Shown piece by piece: positions 23,490 through 32,840 of a DNA stretch of 64,000 bases. The DNA lies in assembly GCA_034008185.1 (NCBI GenBank), contig CM067081.1, positions 105,285,265 to 105,349,264 on the forward strand, read 5' to 3'. Each line of letters opens with the position of its first letter. Position 1 is the stretch's first letter. Source of the DNA: Gorsachius magnificus. Taxonomy: Eukaryota > Chordata > Aves > Pelecaniformes > Ardeidae. Made by a program: the position numbers and the translations under genes. Below the pieces are notes generated by a model. That model was given only the letters and a program-made list of their open reading frames with translations, was not told where the DNA came from and made no database searches.

Positions 23490-24863
23490 AAGAGATTTTA
23501 AACCAACACGTCACAGCAAAGTATTGCACAAAGGTGTAGCTGGGTGGGCGCGTCCCGGCTGGACGTGTCCCAGGTGGACACCGAAGTGGCCGAGCTCTAG
23601 TCCCTGCTATCTACACATTACACCGATTACGCTGACAGCCTAGGGGGTTTTTGTATTTTTAATCACAATCTTCACCAGCGTAACTATTTCAAATCTAACA
23701 TAAGTTCAAAAGTAAATTCTAAAAATGCTTTCCTTGCAAGTCCATGTTTTATATGCCTTTTTTCTAGACTTTTAAGCTTGTCATGCCCTAAATATTCAAA
23801 GCACACACAACTGCTAGCTTGTGTACCGTACGCAACACAAAATGAACAGCGTGAACGAACCGCACCTTTGTTGTGAGTTTTCTATCCTAGAAAATGCACG
23901 ACAGAGTTGGGTACACGTCACCGGATCTCAAAGGCAAGGGTAGAGACTGGCACACATCTCCCACTCAAGAGAAAAATTAGGCTTCTGCTGTAACCAAACG
24001 GGTATTTCCGCTCCTGACATATTAACAGGCAGCAGTTGCGGCCTCTCGAAGCCAAGACTCTGCTCAAGAAGCCCAGCATTCCCTGCTGTACACCAAGGAA
24101 AATCCCTCATTTGAGGCCCAGTTCTGATTTTGCTCATCACTGTGGGGGACAACAGCACTTTTGTGCAATAAGAAACTGGAAAATCGGTTTCATCTTTTCA
24201 TATGCTTTTTTGTACAACTTGGAAAAAAAAAAGTGTCTTTCTAACCCTGTGTGATTTACAGAACACCGTGGGCAATGAATGTATACCGGAACTTAGCAGG
24301 CAATAAGACTGTGCAACTGACACAGAAGCGCGGCTCCACGTTCATCTGGCATGGTTTAAATTAGGAAGAAGCCCCTTTGGTTTAGATTTAGCAGCATAAA
24401 TGGGACAAGTCCTTCCTAAGAGAACAGCGGAAACATAAAATTTTAGAAATGCTCGCTCTGTCACAAGGATGACGTATTTTTGCTACTTCTGTTTTCAGCC
24501 TCTGAGTGTAAAATGCAGCATCGACTGACACTGAAGCATCTTTGTTTGATTTGGAGGTCCAGAAGCTGTCACTGACAGGTACGCTGCTCCTGTTTTCATT
24601 CACACGATTTGCTCACCGTTTCTTTGCCCTCATCCTCCAAAAAGGCCTCAACAAGGAGAAAGCCGTATTACATCGCACGCGTGTTGCATGTGAAGAATTA
24701 AGTGGATTAGCCGTACCACTATGGCTGGTTACGGCTTCAAAGGAAAACACTGGCTGCACCTACATAAATGCCCTTGTTTAAGGAATCTAAGAGGAACCAT
24801 TTCCCAGAAGCACAGGTGCGCAGCTGTGCTGCTATTAGGGCCGCGAAAGGGCAAGAACTGCTT
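23490..24863. other. Proximal upstream region of ADAMTS1
   Basis: Unique sequence leading up to the CpG island. No exon or mobile element recognised. Any proximal enhancer here cannot be told from sequence alone. Confidence 0.45.
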
Positions 24864-24926
24864 AAAAAAAAAAAAAAAAAAAAAGGAAAAAAAAGAAAGA
24901 AAAAGAAAGGGAAAGGAAAGGAAAAA
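24864..24926 (+). repeat. Poly-A / GAAA purine run
   Basis: A 21-base A run followed by GGAAAA, GAAAG and GGAAAGGAAA units. It is an all-purine + strand tract of about 60 bases, right at the upstream edge of the CpG island. Confidence 0.85.
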
Positions 24927-25477
24927 CCACGAACATGACCAGGGATCTCCCTCCCTCCCTCCCCGCCAGGAGCTCCGGGCCGTCCACCTGCCGCTCCCCA
25001 GCCCCTGCGGCCGCCCGCAGCCCGTCCAGGCGCTCCGACGAGCTACGTGCGCCCCCGCGGAGGGGCGCGGAGCGTGGAGCGGAGCGGGGGGGGCAAGCCC
25101 CTCCCGCCCCGCACAGGCCTCGGGCCGAGCCCGGCGGCCGCGGGGGCCGGGAAAAACCCCCCCACCATCACCCTCGCCGCCGCCGCCGGGCGGGCCCGGG
25201 CAGGGGGAGCCGCGGGGGAAGGGGCCGCGGGGGCGAGGGAAGGGGCCGCGGCGCCGCAGGGCGCAGCCCGCCCGCCGAGGCCCGACCCCGGGCCCTGCCC
25301 GCCCCGCCGCGCCCCGTCCCGTCCCGTCCCGCCCCGTCGGGGGCGGTGGTGGGGCGGGGGGCGGGGGCCGCCCGCGGCCGCGTTACGCAGGCAGTGAGCT
25401 CAGCGGCCCGGGCCGAGGGGCGGCGCGGCGGGGGGCGGCGGGCCGCGGCGGGGGTGGGGGCGGCCCGGGCAAACCCC

Positions 25478-25483
25478 ATAAAG
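25478..25483 (+). promoter_or_regulatory. ADAMTS1: Candidate TATA-like element (upstream)
   Basis: ATAAAG within CCCCATAAAGGGCGG, set in GC-rich DNA with GC boxes on both sides. Transcription would then start around 25505-25515, giving a 5' UTR of roughly 430 bases. Long 5' UTRs are known for mammalian ADAMTS1, so this placement is plausible. Unproven. Confidence 0.4.
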
Positions 25484-25711
25484 GGCGGCAGCGGCTGGCT
25501 CGGCCGCCGCACTCACCCCGCACGGCGGGGCCGTGGAAGGGGCGAGGCCGTCCCGGGGCGCCGAGCGCCGCCGCCGGGGAGAGCTGAGGAGGCGGCGGGA
25601 AGGAGAAGCGGCCGCGAGAGGAAGAGGACGGGCGGACGGAGAGACAGAGACGGGCGGGGGTCACGGCTGCTCCCCTCGCAGAGCCTCGCTCCCTGCCGCC
25701 GCGCCCCGGCT

Positions 25712-25741
25712 ATGGGGAAGCCGGCGCCGCCTCTGCAGTGA
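25712..25741 (+). CDS. Possible 9-residue upstream ORF in ADAMTS1 5' UTR
   Basis: ATG at 25712 opens a 9-codon frame (MGKPAPPLQ) closed by TGA at 25739-25741. It lies about 200 bases before the apparent start at 25935. It would be in the mRNA only if transcription starts near the upstream TATA-like site. Such uORFs can lower translation, but conservation is needed before giving it a role. Confidence 0.25.
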   Translation: MGKPAPPLQ

Positions 25742-25847
25742 CCGCGGGACCCAGCGCCCGCCCGGCCCTCCCCGCCCCTCTGCCAGCAGAAAGAAACTTG
25801 AGAGCCCCCCCCCCAAACCTGACAGCAAAAAGACATATATACGTATA

Positions 25848-25855
25848 TATAAAAG
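25848..25855 (+). promoter_or_regulatory. ADAMTS1: TATAAAAG word, alternative TATA box
   Basis: A consensus TATAAAAG in an AT-rich island (25833-25872) inside the CpG island. If used, transcription would begin near 25878 and the leader would be only about 55 bases. It could equally be AT-rich 5' UTR sequence of the longer transcript. Confidence 0.35.
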
Positions 25856-25934
25856 CAAATAAAGAAATACAAAAGGGGCTCCGTCAAGCCACCCGCCGCA
25901 GCAGCAGCAGCAAGCGCCGAGCGCGGCGGCCACG

Positions 25935-26189
25935 ATGAGGGAGCGGCTAACGCGAGCGGGGCCCGACGCCAGCGCCGCCGCGGCCGGAGCGCTTCCGCCT
26001 GGAGGCCTTCGGGGAGCGGCTGACGCTGGAGCTGGAGCCCGACAGCAGCTTCCTGGCCCCGGACTTCACCCTGCAGACCTGGGCGGGCCGCCCCCCCCCC
26101 GGCCCCGGGCCCCCCTCCGCGGGGCCCGACGGGCCGCCCCCGCCGCCCGCTGCGCCGTGGCCGAGGCGGGGCGGGGGCCGGAGCCCGCC
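25935..26189 (+). CDS. ADAMTS1: ADAMTS1 exon 1, damaged: start codon and prodomain fragment
   Basis: ATG at 25935 has A at -3 and reads [11 protein letters not shown], but that frame soon becomes meaningless. In the next frame, from about 25987 to 26070, the sequence reads [20 protein letters not shown] and then [12 protein letters not shown]. This clearly matches the N-terminal prodomain of ADAMTS1 (human has [17 protein letters not shown] at this place). That frame has a TAA at 25948-25950 and no ATG after it. No signal peptide is present, and only about 50 bases separate ATG and prodomain, where mammals have roughly 80 codons. The rest of the prodomain (the CFYSG-type and cysteine-switch region) is absent. 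A 20-G run follows at 26190. I infer a collapsed or misassembled GC-rich exon rather than a real loss, since all downstream exons are intact. Confidence 0.7.
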
Positions 26190-26209
26190 GGGGGGGGGGG
26201 GGGGGGGGG
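26190..26209 (+). repeat. Run of 20 G
   Basis: An uninterrupted 20-base G homopolymer inside damaged exon 1, preceded by C-rich homopolymers. Such runs are typical places for sequencing errors or wrong joins. Confidence 0.9.
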
Positions 26210-26464
26210 ACCGGCGCGCCCGCCCCAATGGGTGCACCCGGCCGGTGCACCTCCACCCCATCGCTCCTCCACCCGGCGGCGACTCGGGGTGGCAGGGTTG
26301 TTCAGCCGAGGCTGCCGAAGTTTGGGGGCAGGAGCCGGCTGCAGCGCCGTGGGGTACATCCCCGAGGTGTGCAGATCTTGCGTATCAGTGGGCTTTGGGT
26401 TCACATTTCTCTTGTTTCGCTAACCTGTGCTTTCCCTCCCTCCCCTTCTCTCTTTCCATTGCAG

Positions 26465-26811
26465 AAACGAGAAGCAGGAGGAAGAAGAGGTTCGTGTCCA
26501 GCCCCCGCTACGTGGAGACCATGCTGGTAGCCGACCAGTCCATGGCCGAGTTCCACGGCAGCGGGCTGAAGCACTATCTCCTGACGCTGCTCTCCGTGGC
26601 AGCCAAGCTGTACAAGCACCCCAGCATCCGCAACTCCATCAGCCTCGTGGTGGTGAAAATCATGGTCATTTACGAGGAGCGGAAGGGACCCGATATCTCT
26701 TCCAACGCAGCCCTGACTTTGAGAAACTTCTGCAGCTGGCAGAAGCAGCACAACCCGCCCAGTGACCGGCATGCCGAACATTACGACACGGCAATCCTCT
26801 TCACCAGGCAG
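26465..26811 (+). CDS. ADAMTS1: ADAMTS1 exon 2: furin site and start of metalloprotease domain
   Basis: The acceptor TTCCATTGCAG ends at 26464 and the donor CAG|GTGAGG follows 26811. The 347 bases are read with one base from exon 1 (phase 1). They encode [20 protein letters not shown] and onward to AILFTRQ. RRKKR is the proprotein-convertase (furin) cleavage site that releases the mature protease, and FVSS begins the catalytic domain. The core [20 protein letters not shown] is nearly identical to mammalian ADAMTS1 and distinguishes it from ADAMTS4, 5, 8 and 15. The frame is open without lesions. Open sequence upstream of 26465 in the same frame (from 26245) is intron or damaged exon 1, not coding. 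Confidence 0.95.
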
Positions 26812-27251
26812 GTGAGGGACACGGAGGTCAAATCCATCCCCGCACCCATTGCTCCGTACCCCCGGAGGCCCCCTCTGCCGGGAGACCTCTGGAAAAGTGT
26901 CCAGAGGCAGTCTTGTGGCATCACAGCTTCAGCAAAGTAGGCTAAAAATGGAATGAACTGCTTTTTATTTAGTCGTTTATTTTGCTGCTTGCACCGTCTC
27001 AGGTGAAGCTCATGGTATGCGCAACGTATTTCTGCCTCGTATATTTTTAGCAGATTTAGTATGGAAATTATGCATTTTATTTCTACGTGTAACCCGTGTA
27101 TGTTCCAAAGACAGATTTTTGCCATCATACCCATTGAAGTGCTGAATATTTATGCTCTTTCCATAAGTAAAGGCAAACTGCCAGGGCTGGCTGTTTCTTG
27201 CCAAGGTTAAGTCTCTGATCTGATTAATAATGAAACTGCCTTTTTTTACAG

Positions 27252-27384
27252 GACCTCTGCGGTGCCAAGACATGTGATACTCTTGGGATGGCTGATGTGG
27301 GAACAGTTTGTGATCTAAACCGCAGTTGCTCTATCATAGAAGACGATGGCTTACAGGCTGCCTTTACAACAGCCCACGAGCTAG
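27252..27384 (+). CDS. ADAMTS1: ADAMTS1 exon 3: metalloprotease domain, first half of zinc site
   Basis: Acceptor TTTTTTTACAG before 27252; donor GTACTT after 27384. It starts in phase 0 with [20 protein letters not shown] and ends with TTAHEL plus the first base of the Gly codon. HEL is the start of the zinc-binding HExxHxxxxxH motif, with the catalytic Glu. The intron splits the motif between HEL and GH. The sequence is very close to mammalian ADAMTS1. Confidence 0.96.
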
Positions 27385-27825
27385 GTACTTAAAACTCTGA
27401 CAGGCGATTTCACGTGATTAATTGAAGCCAGCTCGATGCCATAAAGCAAAGAGCTGCCCAGCCCACACCGCGGGCTCGCCCTGCGGGGCACGGAGCGCCC
27501 TGCGCTCCCCAACGCAATCGGGAGGAGGCAAAGCTTTGCCATGTAGCAGGGTCAAACTGTGGAAAGCAAATCCGGTCTGTGCAGCATTGTCTGCAAGAGC
27601 TGGGTGTTCGACTGATTGCTGAGAAAAAGCATGTGAGAAGCCTGTGAGGAGGGTGAAGATACAGTGCCATCTGCTTAAAGTTTGGCAATATTCAGATTCG
27701 GGTTATTATTTAAAGACCAGGCTTTGAGCAACTCTAGAGTAGTATTTAAAATAGTGTTGGTAATGCATAGGACAGACTTCCTAAAATCACAACTTTCCTT
27801 CTTTCTTTTTTTTTTTTTTTTCAAG

Positions 27826-27993
27826 GCCACGTGTTTAACATGCCTCATGACGATGCAAAGCAGTGTGCTGGTATTAACGGAATAAGCCGGGATTTCCACA
27901 TGATGGCATCTATGCTTTCCAATCTGGATCGCAGCCAGCCTTGGTCTCCATGTAGTGCCTACATGATTACGACATTTTTGGATAACGGTCACG
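27826..27993 (+). CDS. ADAMTS1: ADAMTS1 exon 4: rest of zinc site and Met-turn
   Basis: A polypyrimidine tract and CAAG precede 27826; donor GTAAGA follows 27993. The first two bases complete the Gly codon, then [13 protein letters not shown] supplies the second and third zinc-ligand His and the family Asp of a reprolysin-type (adamalysin) protease. [11 protein letters not shown] provides the Met-turn. The exon ends in [14 protein letters not shown] at the start of the disintegrin-like domain. Confidence 0.96.
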
Positions 27994-28301
27994 GTAAGAT
28001 TATTAAGCTTTCCATTCATGTGGCATTTAAGCTCTTGTGTTTTACTGCTTTGCTTTTTTTTTTTTTTTCCTTTTTCTTAACAGAGTGCTTTCTGCTACAG
28101 CATAGTGTTAACCTTTTACGTCCTGCAAATGAAGTTAGAAGAGCCTTAGTTTTACAAAAATGTTGGCACAAATTGGCTCAAAGACTTGCGTTACAAAGCA
28201 AATGCCGTTCCAGAGATGGAAAGACACCTTTCCCTTTTGAAACTGAACTCACTGACAGCATCGTCTGATTAATTTTTTTTTCTTTTTCGCTTCCTTTTCA
28301 G

Positions 28302-28588
28302 GTGAGTGTTTGTTGGACAAGCCCCATAAACCTATCCAGCTGCCTTCTGACTTGCCTGGCACGTTGTACGATGCCAACAGACAGTGCCAGTTTACATTTG
28401 GAGATGAGTCCAAGCACTGCCCCGATGCAGCCAGTACGTGTACGACGCTGTGGTGTACTGGCACTTCTGGAGGACTGCTCGTGTGCCAAACCAAACACTT
28501 CCCTTGGGCAGACGGCACCAGTTGCGGGGAAGGGAAGTGGTGCATGAATGGCAAGTGTGTGAATAAAACTGAGAAGAAGCATTACGAT
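28302..28588 (+). CDS. ADAMTS1: ADAMTS1 exon 5: disintegrin-like domain
   Basis: Acceptor CCTTTTCAG before 28302; donor GTAAGT after 28588. It encodes [20 protein letters not shown] through [45 protein letters not shown] and [11 protein letters not shown]. The spacing of eight cysteines is that of the ADAMTS disintegrin-like domain, which helps position substrate and does not bind integrins through RGD. NKT is a possible N-glycosylation site. Enters in phase 1, leaves in phase 0. Confidence 0.96.
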
Positions 28589-28841
28589 GTAAGTATGAAA
28601 AAAGAAATCAGAATGTATCCTGGGATGTGGAGTAGCGTGGATAATACTTCAGTGGCAGTAATCAGTTAAAAGGGCTTGAATAAATGGAGGCAGATAGCTA
28701 ATAAAACAAACCAGGAGCTTTTTTTTTTTTTTTTTACAAGTGGCTTAGGTAAAAATGAGCAAGGCTGTGGGTTTTGTGGTTTGGTTTTGGTTTGCTTTTA
28801 CTGTATTAACTTTTTTGTTCTGCTTTTGCTTGTCATTCCAG

Positions 28842-29028
28842 ACGCCGGTGCATGGGAGCTGGGGGTCCTGGGGGGCGTGGGGAGAGTGCTCCCGGACCTG
28901 CGGTGGTGGAGTGCAGTACTCCTTCAGGGAGTGCGACAACCCTGTCCCAAGGAACGGGGGGAAATACTGTGAAGGAAAGCGAGTGCAATACAGATCATGT
29001 AACATCGAGGACTGTCCAGACAATGATG
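28842..29028 (+). CDS. ADAMTS1: ADAMTS1 exon 6: central thrombospondin type 1 repeat
   Basis: Acceptor GTCATTCCAG before 28842; donor GTAATC after 29028. It encodes [20 protein letters not shown], then [33 protein letters not shown] and NIEDCPD. The [17 protein letters not shown] segment is a classic TSP1 motif: WxxW for C-mannosylation, CSRTCGGG for O-fucosylation and heparin/matrix binding. Open and in phase with both neighbours. Confidence 0.96.
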
Positions 29029-29130
29029 GTAATCTTTTCCCCATTTTGGGGGCGGAGGAAGGGTATCTTTTAAAGGAAGAGCATGTACAGAAGATGATCT
29101 AACATCCCCCTGTCTTTCCTCTGCCTGCAG

Positions 29131-29306
29131 GCAAAACCTTTAGGGAGGAACAATGTGAAAAGCACAATGAGTTTTCCAAGTCTCCCTTTGGAAGCGGACC
29201 TGCAGTGGAGTGGACACCCAAGTTTGCCGGTGTCTCTCCAAAAGACAGATGCAAGCTGGTCTGCCGAGCAAAAGGAACAGGATACTTCTTTGTTTTGCAG
29301 CCAAAG
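29131..29306 (+). CDS. ADAMTS1: ADAMTS1 exon 7: first part of Cys-rich domain
   Basis: Acceptor CTGCCTGCAG before 29131; donor GTATTC after 29306. It encodes [40 protein letters not shown] and [18 protein letters not shown]. This is the start of the Cys-rich region that, with the spacer, binds matrix and substrate exosites. The following intron (29307-30162) is the longest downstream of exon 2. Confidence 0.96.
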
Positions 29307-30162
29307 GTATTCCAAAACTATACCTCTTCCATCTAATCATGAATAAGATTTTTATTTCCTTTGACTCTTTACATGAAGTTAAGAGTCAAGGAGTGTAGAA
29401 ATCTGAAATTATGTCTTTCTCTTATTTAATTAGATTTTCCCTCCCCTCTTCCTACATGTACAGTTTGATCAGTAATTTAAATTGGTGCCAGTTATTTCAC
29501 ATGTACCGCCTCTCCTACCCACTCCACCCTAGTTTTCTTTCCCCTCCTTCCACCAATTTGATTACATTGAGATATGTTTGGAAAACTGTGGGGGTTCTTT
29601 GCCAAAACACTGGTGCTCTCTCATACCGGTTACTAATATGCTGACAGCTTAAAATAAATAGAAAGAAAAATGTTCATCTCGAATAGCTACTTGAACTCAC
29701 TGTCATAAGATGTTGAGAGCCAATAACTACCAGGGTGGTGACATAGATGGTTTTGTAGAGCAGTACTCCTAGGAATAAAAGATACATTGAACACCATTAA
29801 AAGCAATTTTGGTCCTGTACTTTGAGGACATGACTACCTTCTAGTGACATTAGAAAACAACATTCTTTATGTGAAATAAGTAAAACAGTTTTGTGGGTGG
29901 AGGGGTTTGAGGGGGCTGTTAATAGAAAATGAAATTGCTTGGTTTCTCCTGTCACCATGTCATCATTTTTGCAAGTGAGATGAAGTAGCACTGCATGCCT
30001 CCAACTATCTGTGGGCTGCTTTGGTTTTTAGTTTCAAAAGCCTTGAAAATACAAGTGCTGCAGGTCTTCCACCTGTCCGTGTTTTGTATATGTCTGTATT
30101 GCGCAATTTCAAAGCAATACGCATCTTCTGATCAAACGCCCTCCTGCTTCTTTCCTGCAAAG

Positions 30163-30338
30163 GTTGTGGATGGCACCCCGTGTAGCCCTGATTCCACCTC
30201 CGTCTGTGTCCAGGGACAGTGCGTGAAGGCTGGCTGTGACCGTATGATAGGATCCAATAAGAAGTTTGACAAATGCGGTATCTGCGGTGGCAATGGATCC
30301 ACTTGCAAGAAGGTGTCTGGCACATTTGTTAGAGCAAA
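30163..30338 (+). CDS. ADAMTS1: ADAMTS1 exon 8: second part of Cys-rich domain
   Basis: A pyrimidine tract and GCAAAG precede 30163; donor GTGAGT follows 30338. It encodes [71 protein letters not shown] and [13 protein letters not shown] are hallmarks of the ADAMTS family; NGS is a possible N-glycosylation site. The exon ends after two bases of the Lys codon (phase 2). Confidence 0.96.
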
Positions 30339-30706
30339 GTGAGTGTATAACTGCTGCTGTTATTTTGTTCTGGTGCATGTGTTGTAAGCTCTGGGTTTCC
30401 AAGTCAGTAAGGTGTTGCCCCAGTTTATTGTTGGAACTGAGATTTGATCAGTCAGAGCCATCTGACTGAAGATAACTTACAGTGAGATCCCAGCGAAAGG
30501 AAGCCCCTTCCACATGGGCATGCCTCTGCCGTAGTAATAACGTGGGACATGACTTTGCAAATCCCTTAATCCATTAATTCAATTAGGTCAGCAGCCCATG
30601 AGCTTAACGCTTTGGCTTCAGATGAAATTCAGTCTTGTGCCGAGCAGCTTCTTCCCTTTTGCAGGGAAGAGCGGAGCACTCAGTCTTCCTTTTTTCTCTT
30701 GGGCAG

Positions 30707-31448
30707 ACCCGGCTACCATGATGTCGTCACCATTCCAGCTGGGGCGACGAACATCGAGGTGAAGCAGCGAAACCACAGGGGTGCAAGGCACGACGGCAGC
30801 TTCCTTGCCATCAAAGCCGCAGATGGCACCTACATCCTCAACGGTGATTACACCCTGTCGACGCTGGAGCAGGACATCACCTACAAGGGCAGCGTGCTGA
30901 GGTACAGCGGCTCCTCTGCCGCCCTGGAGAGGATCCGCAGTTTCAGCCCTCTGAAGGAGCCTCTGACCATCCAGGTCCTCACGGTGGGGGACCTGCCACA
31001 GCCCAAGATCAAGTTCACCTATTTCGTGAAGAAGCCCGCGCAGCCTGGGCCGGAGAAGGCGCCCAGTAGAAAGAAAGAGTCCTTCAATGCCATCAGGGAG
31101 ATCATCTCCTCCGAGTGGGTCATCGAGGAGTGGGGCGAGTGCTCCAAGTCGTGCGGCTCGGGCTGGCAGCGGCGGGCAGTGGAGTGCCGGGACCCCCAGG
31201 GGCGGCCGGCCGCCGACTGTGCCCGGGAGCTGAAGCCTAGCGATGTCCGTCCCTGCGCCGACGTGCCCTGCCCGCAGTGGCAGCTGGGGGACTGGTCACC
31301 CTGCTCTAAGACGTGCGGGAAAGGTTTCAAGAAGAGATTGTTGAAATGTATTTCTTACGACGGCAGCGTTCTGCCGCAAGAAAGCTGTGAGCCTTCCAAG
31401 AAACCGAAACACCTAATAGACTTCTGCAACGTTACGGACTGCAGTTAA
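30707..31448 (+). CDS. ADAMTS1: ADAMTS1 exon 9: spacer and two C-terminal TSP1 repeats, stop
   Basis: Acceptor CTCTTGGGCAG before 30707; TAA at 31446-31448. The first base completes the Lys codon, then [20 protein letters not shown] begins the spacer, which continues through [21 protein letters not shown] and [13 protein letters not shown] to FTYFVKK. Two TSP1 repeats follow ([13 protein letters not shown] and [16 protein letters not shown]), and the protein ends in DFCNVTDCS. Three TSP1 repeats in total and this C-terminus identify ADAMTS1. Between FVKK and KKESFNAI there is an extra stretch of about 13 residues rich in Pro ([13 protein letters not shown]) that I do not expect in the mammalian protein. 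Possible O-glycosylated linker. Exons 2-9 together give 738 residues. Confidence 0.96.
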
Positions 31449-32685
31449 ATAGTATAAGTTGGGAAAGCTAAATTTTTTTAATTATTTTATTTTTTTTCCT
31501 TCAGAACAATGCACTGAAAAAAAGAGGGCTAGAGGCAGCGCATATGTTTTTGCATACAAAATTCATGGTGAGGATCCATTGAGGTGGGACAGTGCAAATA
31601 GCTTTAGGTTGGCATGGCATCCTAAAAATACCCTGCCAACTGAAAATTTGATAGGATAGCAGGCCCATGTCACTCACTCGTCTTCAGCAGATAAGGCCTG
31701 AGGGCATTATAATTGCCTTTTTTTAACTCTGTAACAAATCAAACAAAACATGAGCAGTGGCCAAAACGTGTTTAAGTAAACATTTTGGGGTTTGGTTATT
31801 TCTCCCTTCTTTTGGATTTATATTGTGGTACTGATCAAGTCCCCATCTGTAGGAAGGGGATGGAAAGGGGAGTGGAAAAGATAGCTTAAAATAATTGGTC
31901 AGGGCTTACCTACCTCACGAAGGGCAAAAAACAGGATTGGAAAAGGAGCTTTAACTATGTCATTCATGGCTGCTATTGTTTCAGAGAATAGTTTTATATA
32001 AAAATAAAGCCATATTCTCTACCCGCAAAGAGTAAGAAATGCCAAGAACAGTCAGTCAACTCCACAAATAACTAGAATGTCATTTTTTTTAAAGTATCTT
32101 TATGTCATCCCAATGTGCCTGTCCATTTCTCTCGTCCACTCTGATGCCATTGCGGTGACAGATGTAATCCAGAGGCTAGAAAAAGTGGAAATCTTCATGG
32201 AGCAGGTAGTGTCTCTGAGTAGTTGCTCTTTGTGCCTTCTGCATACCTTCCACTGGCTTTTTGGATTCGAGCTTGGTCCTACCGTCCTGTCAACCAGGCT
32301 GATGGCATTTGTGAGCATTTGAGTCATGCCTTCACATTCACATCTTTTACCTTACCCCAGCCAAAGGGAACTATTTGCATTGAGGTTAAAAAAAAAAAAA
32401 AAAAAACAACACAGAAATCCCACTATGAATGGGAACCTCTCCTATGTGGCCTCTGCTGGGTTTGTAGCGCTCAAATCACTGATAAGGTGGGAAGACAAAG
32501 CTGAAGGATAGCAGGTCCATCCACAGCAATACACGAACATTCGCATAATTAAAGTTTGTGCCAGTTCATAGACAATGAGAGAATATGGCTTTCCATATGT
32601 ATATAGTAAAATATATTACTATAGATTTTATATACTTTATAAGTATTTTATATTTCTTTCCCTTCTGGGAAGGGTTATAATTTGT

Positions 32686-32691
32686 AATAAA
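32686..32691 (+). terminator. ADAMTS1: Candidate polyadenylation signal AATAAA
   Basis: AATAAA about 1.24 kb after the ADAMTS1 stop, followed by an AU-rich element. A second AATAAA at 32816-32821 could be used instead. Confidence 0.45.
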
Positions 32692-32815
32692 TGCATATAA
32701 TGAGCGTATTTATTTTTATACTTCTTGTCTAATGTGATCTTCTAAGTTATCGCTTTTTTAAAAGGACATATAACAAGGATAGAGTATTTATACAGTATAG
32801 TATGTTACTAGAGGT

Positions 32816-32821
32816 AATAAA
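32816..32821 (+). terminator. ADAMTS1: Second candidate polyadenylation signal AATAAA
   Basis: AATAAA about 1.37 kb after the stop, with T-rich sequence within 30 bases downstream. Confidence 0.45.
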
Positions 32822-32840
32822 TGAACCCTATAAATTTTGG

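Larger units (their letters stand above)
24940..26300. promoter_or_regulatory. ADAMTS1: CpG island / ADAMTS1 promoter region
   Basis: Extremely GC-rich, CpG-dense sequence with many GC boxes (GGGCGG and its complement), in sharp contrast to the AT-rich flanks. It covers the likely promoter, 5' UTR and exon 1 of ADAMTS1. Long open frames on both strands here (up to 288 codons) consist of Pro/Arg/Gly/Ala and follow from base composition, not coding. The left edge coincides with the purine run. Confidence 0.85.
31449..32840 (+). other. ADAMTS1: ADAMTS1 3' UTR (approximate end)
   Basis: AT-rich sequence after the stop codon, with AU-rich TATTTAT words near 32706 and 32786 that often mark unstable, inducible mRNAs. 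Candidate polyadenylation signals are AATAAA at 32686-32691 and at 32816-32821; an earlier AATAAA lies near 32003. A UTR of 1.2-1.4 kb would fit the vertebrate gene. The end is chosen after the last of the clustered signals and is uncertain. Confidence 0.55.

Noticed and set aside
24721..25741. Long + strand open frames (288 and 268 codons) upstream of ADAMTS1
   Set aside because: They run through poly-A and a CpG island, translate to Pro/Arg/Gly/Ala-rich peptides in overlapping frames, and have counterparts on the other strand. Base composition explains them.
25513..26256. Minus-strand frame of 247 codons opposite ADAMTS1 exon 1
   Set aside because: It is antisense to the prodomain match and the CpG island, with low-complexity Pro/Ala/Gly content and no known domain.
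26245..26464. Open frame continuous with ADAMTS1 exon 2 taken as coding prodomain
   Set aside because: Its peptide does not resemble the ADAMTS1 prodomain, and a good splice acceptor (TTCCATTGCAG) lies at 26464. It is more likely intron or misjoined sequence.
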